Source: Achromobacter mucicolens (GTDB lineage: Bacteria; Pseudomonadota; Gammaproteobacteria; Burkholderiales; Burkholderiaceae_B). From it: a stretch of 64,000 bases of DNA. Position 1 is the first letter of the stretch; each line of letters opens with the position of its first letter. The translations under genes and the position numbers were made by a program. The stretch spans positions 124,001-188,000 of the forward strand of contig NZ_CADIJP010000008.1 of NCBI RefSeq assembly GCF_902859725.1. Reading direction: 5' to 3'. This document shows, one piece after another, positions 38,683-47,784 of this stretch. Below the pieces are notes generated by a model that saw only the letters and a program-made list of their open reading frames with translations, did not search any database and was not told the origin of the DNA.

Positions 38683-39594
38683 ATGAAAGCACTTGCCGCG
38701 ATCTCCGTCGCCGCCACCCTTCTGGGCAGCGCCGCGACGGCTCATGCCGAAGGTCCCAGCCGTCTGGACAAGATCCGGGAAACCGGCGTCATCACGCTCG
38801 GCCACCCCGAGACGTCGGTGCCGTTCGCTTACCTGGACGGCAATCAGAAGCCCATTGGCTACACGGTCGAGATCTGCCAGGAAGTCGCCAAGTACGTGCA
38901 AGCCGCGCTGAAGCTGCCCAAGCTGGAAGTGCGCTACAACCCGACGACGTCGGCCACGCGCATTCCGCTGCTGGCCAACGGCACGATCGATCTGGAATGC
39001 GGCAACACCACCAACAACGAAGCGCGCCACAAGCTGGTGTCGTTCGCGCCCACGACCTTCGTGGCGCAAGTGGTGCTGGTGGCGCGCAAGGACGGCGGCG
39101 TGGACCCCAATGACCTGTCCTCGTTCCGCGGCAAGACCATCGCGGCGCAGGCCGGCGGCCAGACGTTCAAGCTGATCTCGCAACTGAATGCGCAGGGCAA
39201 CCTGGGCATTTCGATGGCGCCCACAAAGGACACCGCTGAAACCATCCTGATGGTGGAATCGGGCCGCGCGGCCGGTTCGGCCAATGACGACGGCATCGCC
39301 TACGGCGCGGTCGCGTCGTCCAAGAACCCGGATGCCTTCGTGATCGGCAAGAAGGGCCTGGAAATGGCGCCCTACGGCATCATGCAGCCCAAGGACGATC
39401 CGAAGTTCAAGAAGGTCGTCGACGACGCCGTGATCGATCTCATGAAGACCGGCAAGGTTGCCGCGCTGTACGACAAGTACTTCAATTCGCCGATCCCGCC
39501 CAAGCAGATCAACCTGAAGTACCCCATGAGCGACGCGCTCAAGCGCGCGTTGGCCAACCCCACCGACTCGGGCGATCCCAAAGCCTACGAGTAA
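38683..39594 (+). CDS. gltI: Periplasmic glutamate/aspartate-type amino acid binding protein
   Basis: 303 residues from the ATG at 38683 (AAGGGA upstream). The signal peptide ends TAHAEGP. The family 3 solute-binding fold shows LDKIRETGVITLGHPETSVP, FAYLDGNQKPIGYTVEIC and PLLANGTIDLECGNTTNNEAR, close to GltI/DEBP proteins. It binds an acidic or related amino acid in the periplasm. It heads gltIJKL-like genes and is followed by a strong intercistronic hairpin. Confidence 0.9.
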   Translation: MKALAAISVAATLLGSAATAHAEGPSRLDKIRETGVITLGHPETSVPFAYLDGNQKPIGYTVEICQEVAKYVQAALKLPKLEVRYNPTTSATRIPLLANGTIDLECGNTTNNEARHKLVSFAPTTFVAQVVLVARKDGGVDPNDLSSFRGKTIAAQAGGQTFKLISQLNAQGNLGISMAPTKDTAETILMVESGRAAGSANDDGIAYGAVASSKNPDAFVIGKKGLEMAPYGIMQPKDDPKFKKVVDDAVIDLMKTGKVAALYDKYFNSPIPPKQINLKYPMSDALKRALANPTDSGDPKAYE

Positions 39595-39601
39595 GCAGCA
39601 T

Positions 39602-39629
39602 GCCGCGGGGCGCAGCGCGCCCCCGCGGC
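39602..39629 (+). other. Stem-loop between the binding-protein and permease genes
   Basis: GCCGCGGGG(CGC) pairs with (GCG)CCCCGCGGC, one bulge, no T tract. Its position suggests protection of the binding-protein message from 3' decay, giving excess receptor over permease. Confidence 0.55.
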
Positions 39630-39684
39630 GCATGAAGGGGCAAGGACGCCGGCAGCGACCGGCGCCGCGATCAAGGGCGAGTGC

Positions 39685-40449
39685 ATGAATTACAACTGGA
39701 GTTGGAGCGTCTTCCTGGAGATGTCGCCGGACGGCGTGCATACCTTCCTGGAGACGATCCTGATCGGCGTGGGCTGGACGCTTGCGCTGGCGTTGACGGC
39801 ATGGGTGTTTTCGCTGCTGCTGGGATCCTGGCTGGGCGTGATGCGCACGGTGCAGTCCCGTCTGATGAACGCCATCGGCGCCACCTACGTGGAACTGTTT
39901 CGCAACGTCCCGCTGCTGGTGCAGATGTTCCTGTGGTATTTCGTGCTGCCCGAATTGCTGCCGCATGCATGGGGCCTGGCGATGAAGCAGATGCCGCAGC
40001 CGTGGGGGCAGTTCGTGCCCGCGGTGCTGTGCCTGGGCTTTTACGGTTCGGCGCGCGTGGCCGAGCAATTGCGCGCCGGCATCCAGTCGTTGCCGCGCGG
40101 CCAGTTTCAGGCGGGGACCGCCCTGGGCCTGACCGAGGCGCAGGTCTATCGCCACATCATCCTGCCCGAGGCCTATCGCATCGTGCTGCCGCCGCTGACC
40201 TCGGAGTTCATGGGCACGATCAAGTATTCGTCGGTGGCGCTGACCATCGGCCTGTTGGAGCTCACCGGACAGGCGCGGTCGATGGCGGAGTTCAGTTTCC
40301 ACATCTTCGAGGCGTTTTCGGCCGCGACCGTGATTTACCTGATTCTGAACGGCATCGTCGTGCTGGGGATGCGCACGCTCGAGCGCCGCATCGCGGTGCC
40401 CGGACTGATCGGCACGGCGGCAAAGTCGCCCGCGGGATTGGGGCGCTAG
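39685..40449 (+). CDS. gltJ: Amino acid ABC transporter permease, GltJ type
   Basis: 254 residues. Polar amino acid permease with VELFRNVPLLVQMFLWYFVL and the EAA loop RGQFQAGTALGLTEAQVYRH. It forms the channel with the next gene product, 1 nt downstream of its stop. Confidence 0.92.
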   Translation: MNYNWSWSVFLEMSPDGVHTFLETILIGVGWTLALALTAWVFSLLLGSWLGVMRTVQSRLMNAIGATYVELFRNVPLLVQMFLWYFVLPELLPHAWGLAMKQMPQPWGQFVPAVLCLGFYGSARVAEQLRAGIQSLPRGQFQAGTALGLTEAQVYRHIILPEAYRIVLPPLTSEFMGTIKYSSVALTIGLLELTGQARSMAEFSFHIFEAFSAATVIYLILNGIVVLGMRTLERRIAVPGLIGTAAKSPAGLGR

Positions 40450-40450
40450 C

Positions 40451-41140
40451 ATGGGCAAATTCGATTTCGATGTCATCTGGGGCGCGCTGCCGTACCTGTT
40501 CCAGACCGGCATGACGTTCACGCTGACGCTGACCGTGCTGGCGGCGGTGATGGGGCTGGCGCTGGGCACGCTTCTGGCGATGATGCGGCTGTCGCGCTAC
40601 AAGATCCTGTCGGTGCCGGCAGGCATCTACGTGAACATGATGCGGTCGATCCCGCTTCTCTTGGTGATCTTCTGGTTCTACTTCCTGATGCCGTACATAG
40701 CGGCATGGGTCGTGGGATCGCCCACGCCGCTGCGCGTAGGGGCGTTCAATTCGGCGGTGATCACGTTCACGCTGTTCGAGGCCGCGTACTTCTGCGAGAT
40801 CATGCGCGCCGGCATCCAGTCCATTGCACGCGGCCAGGTGTCGGCCAGCATGGCGCTGGGCCTGAACCATTGGCAAGGCATGCGGTATGTGGTGCTGCCG
40901 CAGGCGCTGCGCAACATGGTGCCGGCGCTGCTCACGCGCGTCATCATCCTGTTCCAGGACACCTCGCTGGTCTACGTGCTGTCGCTGACCGACTTTCTGG
41001 GCGCGGCGTCCAAGATCGGCCAGCGCGACGGGCGGCTGGTCGAACTTTATCTCTTCGTGGCGGTGGTGTATTTCGTGATTTGCTTCACGGCATCGCGTCT
41101 GGTCAAGCATCTGGAAAAGCGCACGCGCGTGCTGCGCTGA
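40451..41140 (+). CDS. gltK: Amino acid ABC transporter permease, GltK type
   Basis: 229 residues. HisM/GltK class: [20 protein letters not shown] and the EAA loop [20 protein letters not shown]. It is the partner of the preceding permease. Confidence 0.92.
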   Translation: MGKFDFDVIWGALPYLFQTGMTFTLTLTVLAAVMGLALGTLLAMMRLSRYKILSVPAGIYVNMMRSIPLLLVIFWFYFLMPYIAAWVVGSPTPLRVGAFNSAVITFTLFEAAYFCEIMRAGIQSIARGQVSASMALGLNHWQGMRYVVLPQALRNMVPALLTRVIILFQDTSLVYVLSLTDFLGAASKIGQRDGRLVELYLFVAVVYFVICFTASRLVKHLEKRTRVLR

Positions 41141-41150
41141 GCCGTCCAGG

Positions 41151-41159
41151 TTATCCACA
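41151..41159 (+). promoter_or_regulatory. Perfect DnaA box upstream of the gltL-like start
   Basis: TTATCCACA 9 nt before the ATG at 41169, in the 28-bp gap between permease and ATPase genes. Confidence 0.5.
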
Positions 41160-41168
41160 GGTTCAACG

Positions 41169-41927
41169 ATGCAACTCTCTTCCAATCCTCCGATGATCGA
41201 GATCCGCCAGGTCAGCAAGTGGTATGGCGACTTCCAGGTGCTGGACGAATGCTCGACCACGGTGCGCCGCGGCGAGGTCGTGGTGGTGTGCGGTCCATCG
41301 GGATCGGGCAAGTCGACGCTCATCAAGACCGTGAACGCGCTCGAGCCCTTCCAGAAGGGCGAGATCGTGGTCAACGGCGTGTCCGTGGGCGATCCGCGCA
41401 CGAACCTGCCCAAGCTGCGCGCCGTGGCCGGCATGGTGTTCCAGCACTTCGAGCTGTTTCCGCATCTGTCGGTGACCGAAAACCTGTGCCTGGGGCAAAT
41501 CAAGGTGCTCAAGCGCGGCAAGGACGAAGCGCGCCAGCGTGCGCTTGCCCTGCTCGAGCGCGTGGGCCTGTCGGCGCACAAGGACAAGCATCCCGGCGAA
41601 CTGTCGGGCGGCCAGCAGCAGCGCGTGGCGATTGCGCGCGCGCTGTCGATGGACCCGGTCGTGATGCTGTTCGATGAACCCACGTCGGCGCTGGACCCGG
41701 AGATGGTCAACGAGGTGCTGGACGTGATGACCGACCTGGCGGGCGAAGGCATGACCATGATGGTGGTGACCCACGAGATGGGATTCGCGCGCCGCGTCGC
41801 CGACCGTGTGATCTTCATGGACGGCGGCAAGATCGTCGAGGACTGCCAGAAGGAGCAGTTCTTCGGCAACGTCGAGGAACGTGCCCCGCGCACGCGCCAG
41901 TTTCTTTCCAAAATTCTGCAGCACTGA
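41169..41927 (+). CDS. gltL: Amino acid ABC transporter ATPase, GltL type
   Basis: 252 residues. Walker [11 protein letters not shown]-loop [13 protein letters not shown], signature [14 protein letters not shown], Walker [15 protein letters not shown] and switch histidine in VTHEMGFAR. This is the GlnQ/GltL class. It completes the four-gene uptake operon regulated by the divergent LysR protein. A second start at 41193 is possible, as the first eight residues (MQLSSNPP) are poorly conserved-looking. Confidence 0.93.
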   Translation: MQLSSNPPMIEIRQVSKWYGDFQVLDECSTTVRRGEVVVVCGPSGSGKSTLIKTVNALEPFQKGEIVVNGVSVGDPRTNLPKLRAVAGMVFQHFELFPHLSVTENLCLGQIKVLKRGKDEARQRALALLERVGLSAHKDKHPGELSGGQQQRVAIARALSMDPVVMLFDEPTSALDPEMVNEVLDVMTDLAGEGMTMMVVTHEMGFARRVADRVIFMDGGKIVEDCQKEQFFGNVEERAPRTRQFLSKILQH

Positions 41928-41932
41928 AAGCC

Positions 41933-42991
41933 ATGACCCAGCGGACCCCCGCCGAACCTTCCCCACCGCCCGTCGACCTGCGCAGCGACACGGTCACCCA
42001 CCCGACCGCGGCCATGTACGAGCGGATGCGCACCGCGCCGATCGGCGATGATGGCCTGGATGGCGACCCCACCGTGCGCGAGCTGGAAGCCTGTGTGGCG
42101 GCCAGCCTGGGCAAGGAAGCGGGCCTGTTCGTGCCCAGCTGCACGATGGCCAACCTGCTGGCCGTGCTGGCGCAGACGCAGCGCAGCGAGCAGGTGGCGC
42201 TGGAATCGACTGCCCACATGTACACGTCCGAACGCGGCGCGGCCACGTTCACGGGACTGTTCTATCAAGGCGTGCCGGGAACCGCGGGCGCGATGGACCT
42301 GAACCGGCTTGAGGACGCCCTGCTGACCGGCGGGCACCGGCTCAAGACCGCGCTGGTGGCGATGGAGACGTCCCACAACAACGCGGGCGGCACCGTGCTG
42401 CCGCTGGACCACATGCAGGCCGTGTACGGCATGGCGCGCGCGGGCGGCGTGCCGGTGCACCTGGACGGGGCGCGACTGTTCAACGCGGCCGTGGCGCTGG
42501 GCGTGCCGGCCGGTGAGATCACCCGCCATACAGATACGGTGTCGCTGTGCCTGTCCAAGGGCCTGAGCGCGCCGGTGGGCGCGGTGCTGGCCGGCAGCCA
42601 GGCGGTGGTGGCCAAGGCGCGCTCGCTGCGCCGCATGCTGGGCGGCACGCAGCGCCAATCCGGCATCATGGCCGCCGCGGGCCTGGAGGGCGTGCAGCAC
42701 ATGAGCGGCCGGCTGGCCGAAGACCACGTGCGGGCGCGCCGCCTGAGCGACGGCATCAACAAACTGGCCCCGGCGCTGACGGCCACGGTGCCGCAAACCA
42801 ACATCGTGCAGGTCGAGACCGCGGATACCGGCATGACCAACGCGCAGTGGGTCTCGGCCCTGCAGGCGCAAGGCGTGCTGACGCGCCCCTGGGGCCGCAC
42901 GCGGCTGCGTTGCGTCACGCATCGGCATATCGGCGATGCCGATATCGATGCGGCCGTCCAGGCGTTTGCCGCGGTGCTGGACGCGCGCTGA
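41933..42991 (+). CDS. ltaE: Low-specificity L-threonine aldolase (PLP-dependent)
   Basis: 352 residues. DLRSDTVTHPTAAMYERM is the family start; ESTAHMYTSERGAATF and HLDGARLFNAAVALG (with the PLP-pairing Asp) follow. The PLP lysine is in SLCLSKGLSAPVGAVLAG (about K208). It cleaves threonine or allo-threonine, and often beta-hydroxy amino acids such as phenylserine, to glycine and an aldehyde. It begins 5 nt after the ATPase stop, so it is probably in the same operon, hinting that the imported amino acid may be a beta-hydroxy amino acid. Confidence 0.9.
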   Translation: MTQRTPAEPSPPPVDLRSDTVTHPTAAMYERMRTAPIGDDGLDGDPTVRELEACVAASLGKEAGLFVPSCTMANLLAVLAQTQRSEQVALESTAHMYTSERGAATFTGLFYQGVPGTAGAMDLNRLEDALLTGGHRLKTALVAMETSHNNAGGTVLPLDHMQAVYGMARAGGVPVHLDGARLFNAAVALGVPAGEITRHTDTVSLCLSKGLSAPVGAVLAGSQAVVAKARSLRRMLGGTQRQSGIMAAAGLEGVQHMSGRLAEDHVRARRLSDGINKLAPALTATVPQTNIVQVETADTGMTNAQWVSALQAQGVLTRPWGRTRLRCVTHRHIGDADIDAAVQAFAAVLDAR

Positions 42992-43022
42992 TTCAGCCGG
43001 CTTTGGGGTGGGCGATGCGATA

Positions 43023-43940
43023 ATGCCCCGCATGTCCACCCCCACTCATCTTTCCCGAAAAGACTATTTCTGCGCCCTTGCGGTGGTGGTCATCTGGGGC
43101 CTGAATTTCGTCGTCATGAAGGTCGGCATGCGGGGCCTGTCTCCCATGATGCTGGGCGCGTTGCGATTCGCGCTGGCGGCCTTCCCCCTGATCCTTTTCG
43201 TGCGCATGCCGCGGCTGCCGTGGCACTGGGTCGCGGCCTATGGGCTGGTCCAGGGGCTGGGCCAGTTTGGCCTGCTGTTTACCGCGTTGAACTTCGGCAT
43301 GCCGGCGGGCATGGCCTCGCTCGTCATCCAGACCCAGGCGTTCTTCACGCTGCTGCTGGCCGCGCCGGTCCTGCATGAACGGGCGCGCCGGCATCATTGG
43401 TTCGGTCTTGGCGTGGCGGCGATGGGTCTGGCCGTCATTGCCGGGGGGCGCGGCGAAGGGCCCGGGCAGATGACGATGCTGGGCTTTGTGCTGACGCTTG
43501 GCGCCGCGTTCATGTGGGCGGTATCGAACATGATCGTGCGGCTGGCCAGCCGCAAGGCGCCCGGCTACGACCCCTTCGCATTCATTGCCTGGAGCAGCGC
43601 CGCGCCGGTGCTGCCCTTCTTGGCGCTGGCCGTGCTGATCGACGGCTGGGAGCCGGTGGTGGGCATGGTGACCGGCATCGGCTGGGGCGAGGCGCTATCG
43701 GTGCTGTACCTGGCGGTGCTGGCGACCTTGCTGGCCTACACGTTGTGGACGCAGCTGCTGTCGCGCCACCCCGCCGCAAAGGTTGCGCCGTTTTCGCTGC
43801 TGGTGCCGGTGGTGGGGCTGTGGGCCGCGTCCATGGCCTTCGGCGAGCGCCTGCAACCGCTGCAATGGCTGGGCGCTGCCTGCGTGCTGGCCGGGCTGGT
43901 CATCAACCAGGTCGGCGGACGCTGGATGCGCTCGCGCTGA
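43023..43940 (+). CDS. EamA/DMT-family transporter
   Basis: 305 residues with ten predicted helices in two EamA repeats: YFCALAVVVIWGLNFVVMKV at the start of repeat one and LGFVLTLGAAFMWAVSNMIV at the start of repeat two. These proteins export amino acids or other metabolites. The start may be 43023 or the ATG at 43032; neither has a clear ribosome binding site. It follows the threonine aldolase after 31 bp and could export its product or a toxic amino acid. Confidence 0.88.
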   Translation: MPRMSTPTHLSRKDYFCALAVVVIWGLNFVVMKVGMRGLSPMMLGALRFALAAFPLILFVRMPRLPWHWVAAYGLVQGLGQFGLLFTALNFGMPAGMASLVIQTQAFFTLLLAAPVLHERARRHHWFGLGVAAMGLAVIAGGRGEGPGQMTMLGFVLTLGAAFMWAVSNMIVRLASRKAPGYDPFAFIAWSSAAPVLPFLALAVLIDGWEPVVGMVTGIGWGEALSVLYLAVLATLLAYTLWTQLLSRHPAAKVAPFSLLVPVVGLWAASMAFGERLQPLQWLGAACVLAGLVINQVGGRWMRSR

Positions 43941-44010
43941 CGCCGTCAGCCCTTGCGCCATTGCCGTCTCGTCCGGCCGGATTACATCGTGCCGGCTAGG
44001 GCGGTGGCGA

Positions 44011-44307
44011 TCAAAGTTGTTCGAAGCGGATGTAACGCTTATCGGTGTACTCCCGTCGCGTGATGATTTCCTCGACGGACGCGCCGGGTGGACCGCGCCG
44101 CAGCCATTCCAGCATATGGTCCACCTGGTCGGGCGTGCCCTGAACCAGCGCCTCGACCGTGCCGTCCAGCATGTTCTGCACCCAACCCTTCGCGCCCAGC
44201 ATGTGGGCGCGCCGCACCGTCGCGTGCCGGTAGCCCACGCCTTGGACCGTGCCGCTGACGGTGACGTGGACGGTTTCGATATGGGAATCGGCCTTAGGGT
44301 CTTGCAT
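44011..44307 (-). CDS. acyP: Acylphosphatase
   Basis: 98 residues from the ATG at 44307 (GAAGGAAA upstream). The catalytic loop is TVSGTVQGVGYRHATVRRA, with the arginine of GYR, and the second catalytic asparagine is in GWVQNMLDGTVEALVQG. It hydrolyses acyl phosphates. It is a single gene, convergent with the EamA gene. Confidence 0.96.
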   Translation of the reverse strand: MQDPKADSHIETVHVTVSGTVQGVGYRHATVRRAHMLGAKGWVQNMLDGTVEALVQGTPDQVDHMLEWLRRGPPGASVEEIITRREYTDKRYIRFEQL

Positions 44308-44471
44308 GGTTTTTCCTTCGGATGATGCGCCGCCACGCACCAGATACGTAGGCGGAATCGGCTACAGCGGATGGTCTATAGGCCCGGCGGGCTTCGAAGC
44401 GATACGTTAGAGCACATGTCAAAACGTGCCAGCTTAGAAATACCCATTACCGAGAGCTTGGAGAAGCCATT

Positions 44472-45368
44472 ATGGAAGAGACCAGTTTGTTGTCGGATGC
44501 CGAGACAGCGCGCTACAGGGATCAGGGCTACCTGGCCTTGAAGGACATGTGCCCTCAGGATGAGGTCGGCTACATCCGCAGGACGCTGCTGGACTTGTTC
44601 GCGAACAAGACGGGTTACAACGAGGGCGCGCAGTATGACTTCGTCAGCCGCGACGACCCGACCAAGCCCGCCAAGTTTCCCAGTCTGCATGATCCGCGCC
44701 ATTATGCCCCGGGCCTGTTGAAGACGGTTTACCACGAACGCACGCTGGAACTGGCGCGCCAGCTGCTGGGCCCGCAGGCGGCGCTCTATGGCGAGCACGC
44801 GTTGCTCAAGCCCGGTCCGCACGGACCAGAGACGCCGTGGCATCAGGACGAAGCGTTCCGTTCTCCGGACTTCGTCTACAACGAATTGAGCATCTGGCTG
44901 GCGCTGCAGCCGGCCACCGTCGAGAACGGCTGCATGCAGTTCCTGCCGGGTTCGAACAAATGGGACGTGCTGGAGCACCGTTCGCCGGGGGGCGACAAGA
45001 GCCTGCATCCGTTGGAATGCTGCGGCGATTTTCCGCGCGAACAGGCCGTGGCCGAGCCGCTCGATCCGGGCGGCATCACGGTGCACGACGCGCGCACGCT
45101 GCACTTCACGGGGCCCAACACCTCGCAGACGCCGCGGCTGGCGTACATCCTGATCTACAACACGCCGCCGGTCTATAAGCCCGGGCGCCGCGAATTCCCG
45201 TGGCTGGAGGGCCGCTGGACCGACAGCCAGACGCGCAAGAAACAATGGCACAAGCGCGGCGGCCTGGCGGTGGACGTGATGCGCCGGCTGCCAGGCGCGC
45301 GGCTGACCAGCCCGCGCTGGGTCGCATGGGCGACCATCCGCGCGGTCACCAAGGTGTGGCCGCGCTAA
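44472..45368 (+). CDS. PhyH-family Fe(II)/2-oxoglutarate dioxygenase
   Basis: 298 residues. Phytanoyl-CoA dioxygenase-like fold with the iron-binding WHQDEAF (about 118-124), a LSIWLALQPATVENGCMQFL strand pair, and the distal histidine in HDARTLHFTGPNTS with the 2-oxoglutarate arginine in PRLAYIL. It hydroxylates an unknown small molecule. It is an isolated gene downstream of a 164-bp region, followed by the lldD-like gene after 127 bp. Confidence 0.87.
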   Translation: MEETSLLSDAETARYRDQGYLALKDMCPQDEVGYIRRTLLDLFANKTGYNEGAQYDFVSRDDPTKPAKFPSLHDPRHYAPGLLKTVYHERTLELARQLLGPQAALYGEHALLKPGPHGPETPWHQDEAFRSPDFVYNELSIWLALQPATVENGCMQFLPGSNKWDVLEHRSPGGDKSLHPLECCGDFPREQAVAEPLDPGGITVHDARTLHFTGPNTSQTPRLAYILIYNTPPVYKPGRREFPWLEGRWTDSQTRKKQWHKRGGLAVDVMRRLPGARLTSPRWVAWATIRAVTKVWPR

Positions 45369-45495
45369 GGCTGGGCGTGCAGGGACCGTAGAGTCTTTGC
45401 GCAGGGGGGCGAACGGGGCCGGCAAGCGACGCTTGCCGGCCTCGGCGCGTATACTGGGCGGCGCTGGCGCCCCCCTATCACTCCACAGACACTCC

Positions 45496-46659
45496 ATGAC
45501 CGCTAACCTTTCTACGATCACCTGCATCGAAGATTTGCGCGTCGTCGCGCAGAAGCGCGTGCCGCGCATGTTCTATGACTACGCCGATTCCGGCGCCTGG
45601 ACAGAAGGCACCTACCGCGCGAATGAAAGCGACTTTCACAAGATCAAGCTGCGCCAGCGCGTGGCGGTGAACATGGAAGGCCGGTCGCTGCGCACCACGA
45701 TGGTGGGCCAGGATGTGGTGATGCCGCTGGCGATTTCCCCCACCGGCCTGACCGGCATGCAGCACGCCGACGGCGAGATCCTGGCTGCCAAGGCCGCCGC
45801 CGATTTTGGCGTGCCCTTCACGCTGTCCACGATGAGCATCTGCTCGCTGGAAGACGTGGCACAGGCCACCGGCAAGCCGTTCTGGTTCCAGCTGTACGTG
45901 ATGCGCGACCGCGAGTTCGTGGGCAACCTGATCGACCGCGCCAAGGCCGCCGGCTGCTCGGCGCTGGTGCTGACGCTGGACCTGCAGATCCTGGGCCAGC
46001 GCCACAAGGACATCAAGAACGGCCTGTCGACGCCGCCCAAGCCCACGCTGCGCAACCTCATCAACCTGGCGACCAAGCCGCGCTGGTGCATGGGCATGCT
46101 GGGCACCAAGCGCCGCACGTTCGGCAACATCGTCGGCCACGCCAAGGGTGTGAGCGACCTGTCGTCGCTGTCGTCCTGGACGGCCGAGCAGTTCGATCCG
46201 CGTCTGAGCTGGGACGACGTGGAATGGATCAAGCAGCGTTGGGGCGGCAAGCTCATCATCAAGGGCATTCTTGACGTCGAAGACGCGCAGCTCGCCGCCA
46301 ACAGCGGCGCCGACGCGCTCATCGTCAGCAATCACGGCGGACGCCAGCTGGACGGCGCCATGTCGTCCATCGCGGCCTTGCCGGGAATCGCCGATGCCGT
46401 GGGTTCGAAGATCGAGGTGTGGATGGACGGCGGCATCCGCTCCGGCCAGGACATCCTGAAGGCGGTGGCGCTGGGCGCGCGCGGCACGATGATCGGCCGC
46501 GCGTTTCTGTACGGGCTGGGCGCCTACGGCCAGGCCGGCGTGACCCGCGTGCTGGAGATCCTGTACAAGGAAATGGACACGACGATGGCGCTGTGCGGCC
46601 GCCGCACGATCGAGCCGGGCGACCGCAGCATCCTGCTGCCGGGCACGTACCCGACCTGA
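45496..46659 (+). CDS. lldD: FMN-dependent 2-hydroxy-acid dehydrogenase (L-lactate dehydrogenase-like)
   Basis: 387 residues from the ATG at 45496. The FMN TIM-barrel shows FYDYADSGAWTEGTYRAN, the PLAISPTGLTGMQHADGE phosphate-site region, LTLDLQILGQRHKDIKNG, and the catalytic-base motif SNHGGRQLDGA (His near 281) followed by DGGIRSGQDILKA. It oxidises L-lactate or another 2-hydroxy acid to the 2-oxo acid, passing electrons to the membrane quinone pool or oxygen. The substrate is not fixed by sequence. Confidence 0.92.
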   Translation: MTANLSTITCIEDLRVVAQKRVPRMFYDYADSGAWTEGTYRANESDFHKIKLRQRVAVNMEGRSLRTTMVGQDVVMPLAISPTGLTGMQHADGEILAAKAAADFGVPFTLSTMSICSLEDVAQATGKPFWFQLYVMRDREFVGNLIDRAKAAGCSALVLTLDLQILGQRHKDIKNGLSTPPKPTLRNLINLATKPRWCMGMLGTKRRTFGNIVGHAKGVSDLSSLSSWTAEQFDPRLSWDDVEWIKQRWGGKLIIKGILDVEDAQLAANSGADALIVSNHGGRQLDGAMSSIAALPGIADAVGSKIEVWMDGGIRSGQDILKAVALGARGTMIGRAFLYGLGAYGQAGVTRVLEILYKEMDTTMALCGRRTIEPGDRSILLPGTYPT

Positions 46660-46676
46660 TTGCAGACGCGCATGAC

Positions 46677-46710
46677 AAAAACCCGGACCGCCAGCGTGTC
46701 CGGGTTTTTT
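46677..46710. terminator. Bidirectional terminator between lldD and iclR
   Basis: ACCCGGAC and GTCCGGGT form an 8-bp stem around a 9-nt loop, flanked by AAAA on the left and TTTTT on the right, serving both convergent genes. Confidence 0.85.
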
Positions 46711-46731
46711 ATGCGCCAATGCCGGCGGGGG

Positions 46732-47574
46732 CTACGCCCCGTTGCCGGTGCCCAGAAACTGGCTGGGCCGGCGCAGCGCCGGATCGAACGGATTGATCTG
46801 CGCGCCGACGGCGTCGGCCTCGCGCCGCAGCATTTCCACGATCAGCGGCAGGCGTTCATCGCTGATGCGTTCGATGGGCGCGGCCACGCTCAGCGCCGCG
46901 ACCGTGACGCCGTTGGGATCGTAGACCGGCACGGCCAGCCCGGCGATATTGGGAAACACGCCCTGCCCCTGGCTGCGCGCGTAGCGCAGCTCCAGGCATT
47001 CCTTGATGCGCACGCGCATCGAGATCTCGTCCACGAAGCCCAGATGATGCAGGCGCGGAATGTTGAAGCGCATGACCTCTTCGCGCTCGGCCTCGGGCAG
47101 GCTGGCCAGCAGCACCAGGCCGCCCTGTCCCATGCCGAGCGGCACGCGCCCGCCGATGTCGCCCGTGTGCGAGCGCACCGGAAATGCGCCATCCACGCGG
47201 TCGACGCAGACGGCGTCAAAGCCGCTGCGCACCAGGAGGAAGATGGTGTCGTTGAGCATGCCGGACAGCCGCAGCATGGCGGGGCGGTACAGGGTGCGCA
47301 GGCTGGACTGGTGGGTGCCGGCGGCCGCGGCCAGCGAAAAGAAGGCGACGCTGAGCTGATACCCCTTGCTTTGCGCAGGTTGCTCCACCACGCCCTCCTG
47401 CATGAGCCCTTGCAGCACCCGATGCACCGTGGCCTGCGCCTGGCCCGTGCGGGCGGCGATATCCGTCAGGCGCAGCTTCTCGCCCTTGGCGTCGGCCAGC
47501 ACGCGCAGCACCGCGAACGCCCGCTGCAGCACGCCCTGGCCTGCGGAATCCTCCGAAGCTTCTGATTTCTTCAT
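46732..47574 (-). CDS. IclR-family transcriptional regulator
   Basis: 280 residues. The N-terminal winged helix (VLQRAFAVLRVLADAKGEKL, then LTDIAARTGQAQATVHRVLQ) precedes the effector-binding domain (SHTGDIGGRVPLGMGQGGLV, RYARSQGQGVFPNIAGLAVP). It is divergent from the transport/oxidase operon at 47785 and probably represses or activates it in response to the substrate. Confidence 0.93.
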   Translation of the reverse strand: MKKSEASEDSAGQGVLQRAFAVLRVLADAKGEKLRLTDIAARTGQAQATVHRVLQGLMQEGVVEQPAQSKGYQLSVAFFSLAAAAGTHQSSLRTLYRPAMLRLSGMLNDTIFLLVRSGFDAVCVDRVDGAFPVRSHTGDIGGRVPLGMGQGGLVLLASLPEAEREEVMRFNIPRLHHLGFVDEISMRVRIKECLELRYARSQGQGVFPNIAGLAVPVYDPNGVTVAALSVAAPIERISDERLPLIVEMLRREADAVGAQINPFDPALRRPSQFLGTGNGA

Positions 47575-47784
47575 TCTTCAGTTCCGATAATCAAAATAGT
47601 CAGATGTATTTTTATCAAGAAATTCAGTCTAACGGAATTACTAGATAAAAAATTCGATTCTTCGGAAAACCCTAATTGCCCCGCATTTTCGCGGCTCCTA
47701 GACTGCCCCCATCGATCAAGCAGCTGGGGTGAGGTCAAATCCCCCCGGCGGCGCAAGGCCCGGATGGGTCACGGGGTGTGGAAC
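47575..47784. promoter_or_regulatory. Divergent promoter region of iclR and the transport/oxidase operon
   Basis: The 210-bp spacer is strikingly AT-rich at about 47580-47685 compared with the flanks. TTCGATTCTTCGGAA at 47652-47666 has TTC/GAA ends and could be an IclR-type operator. No gene is seen. Confidence 0.45.
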
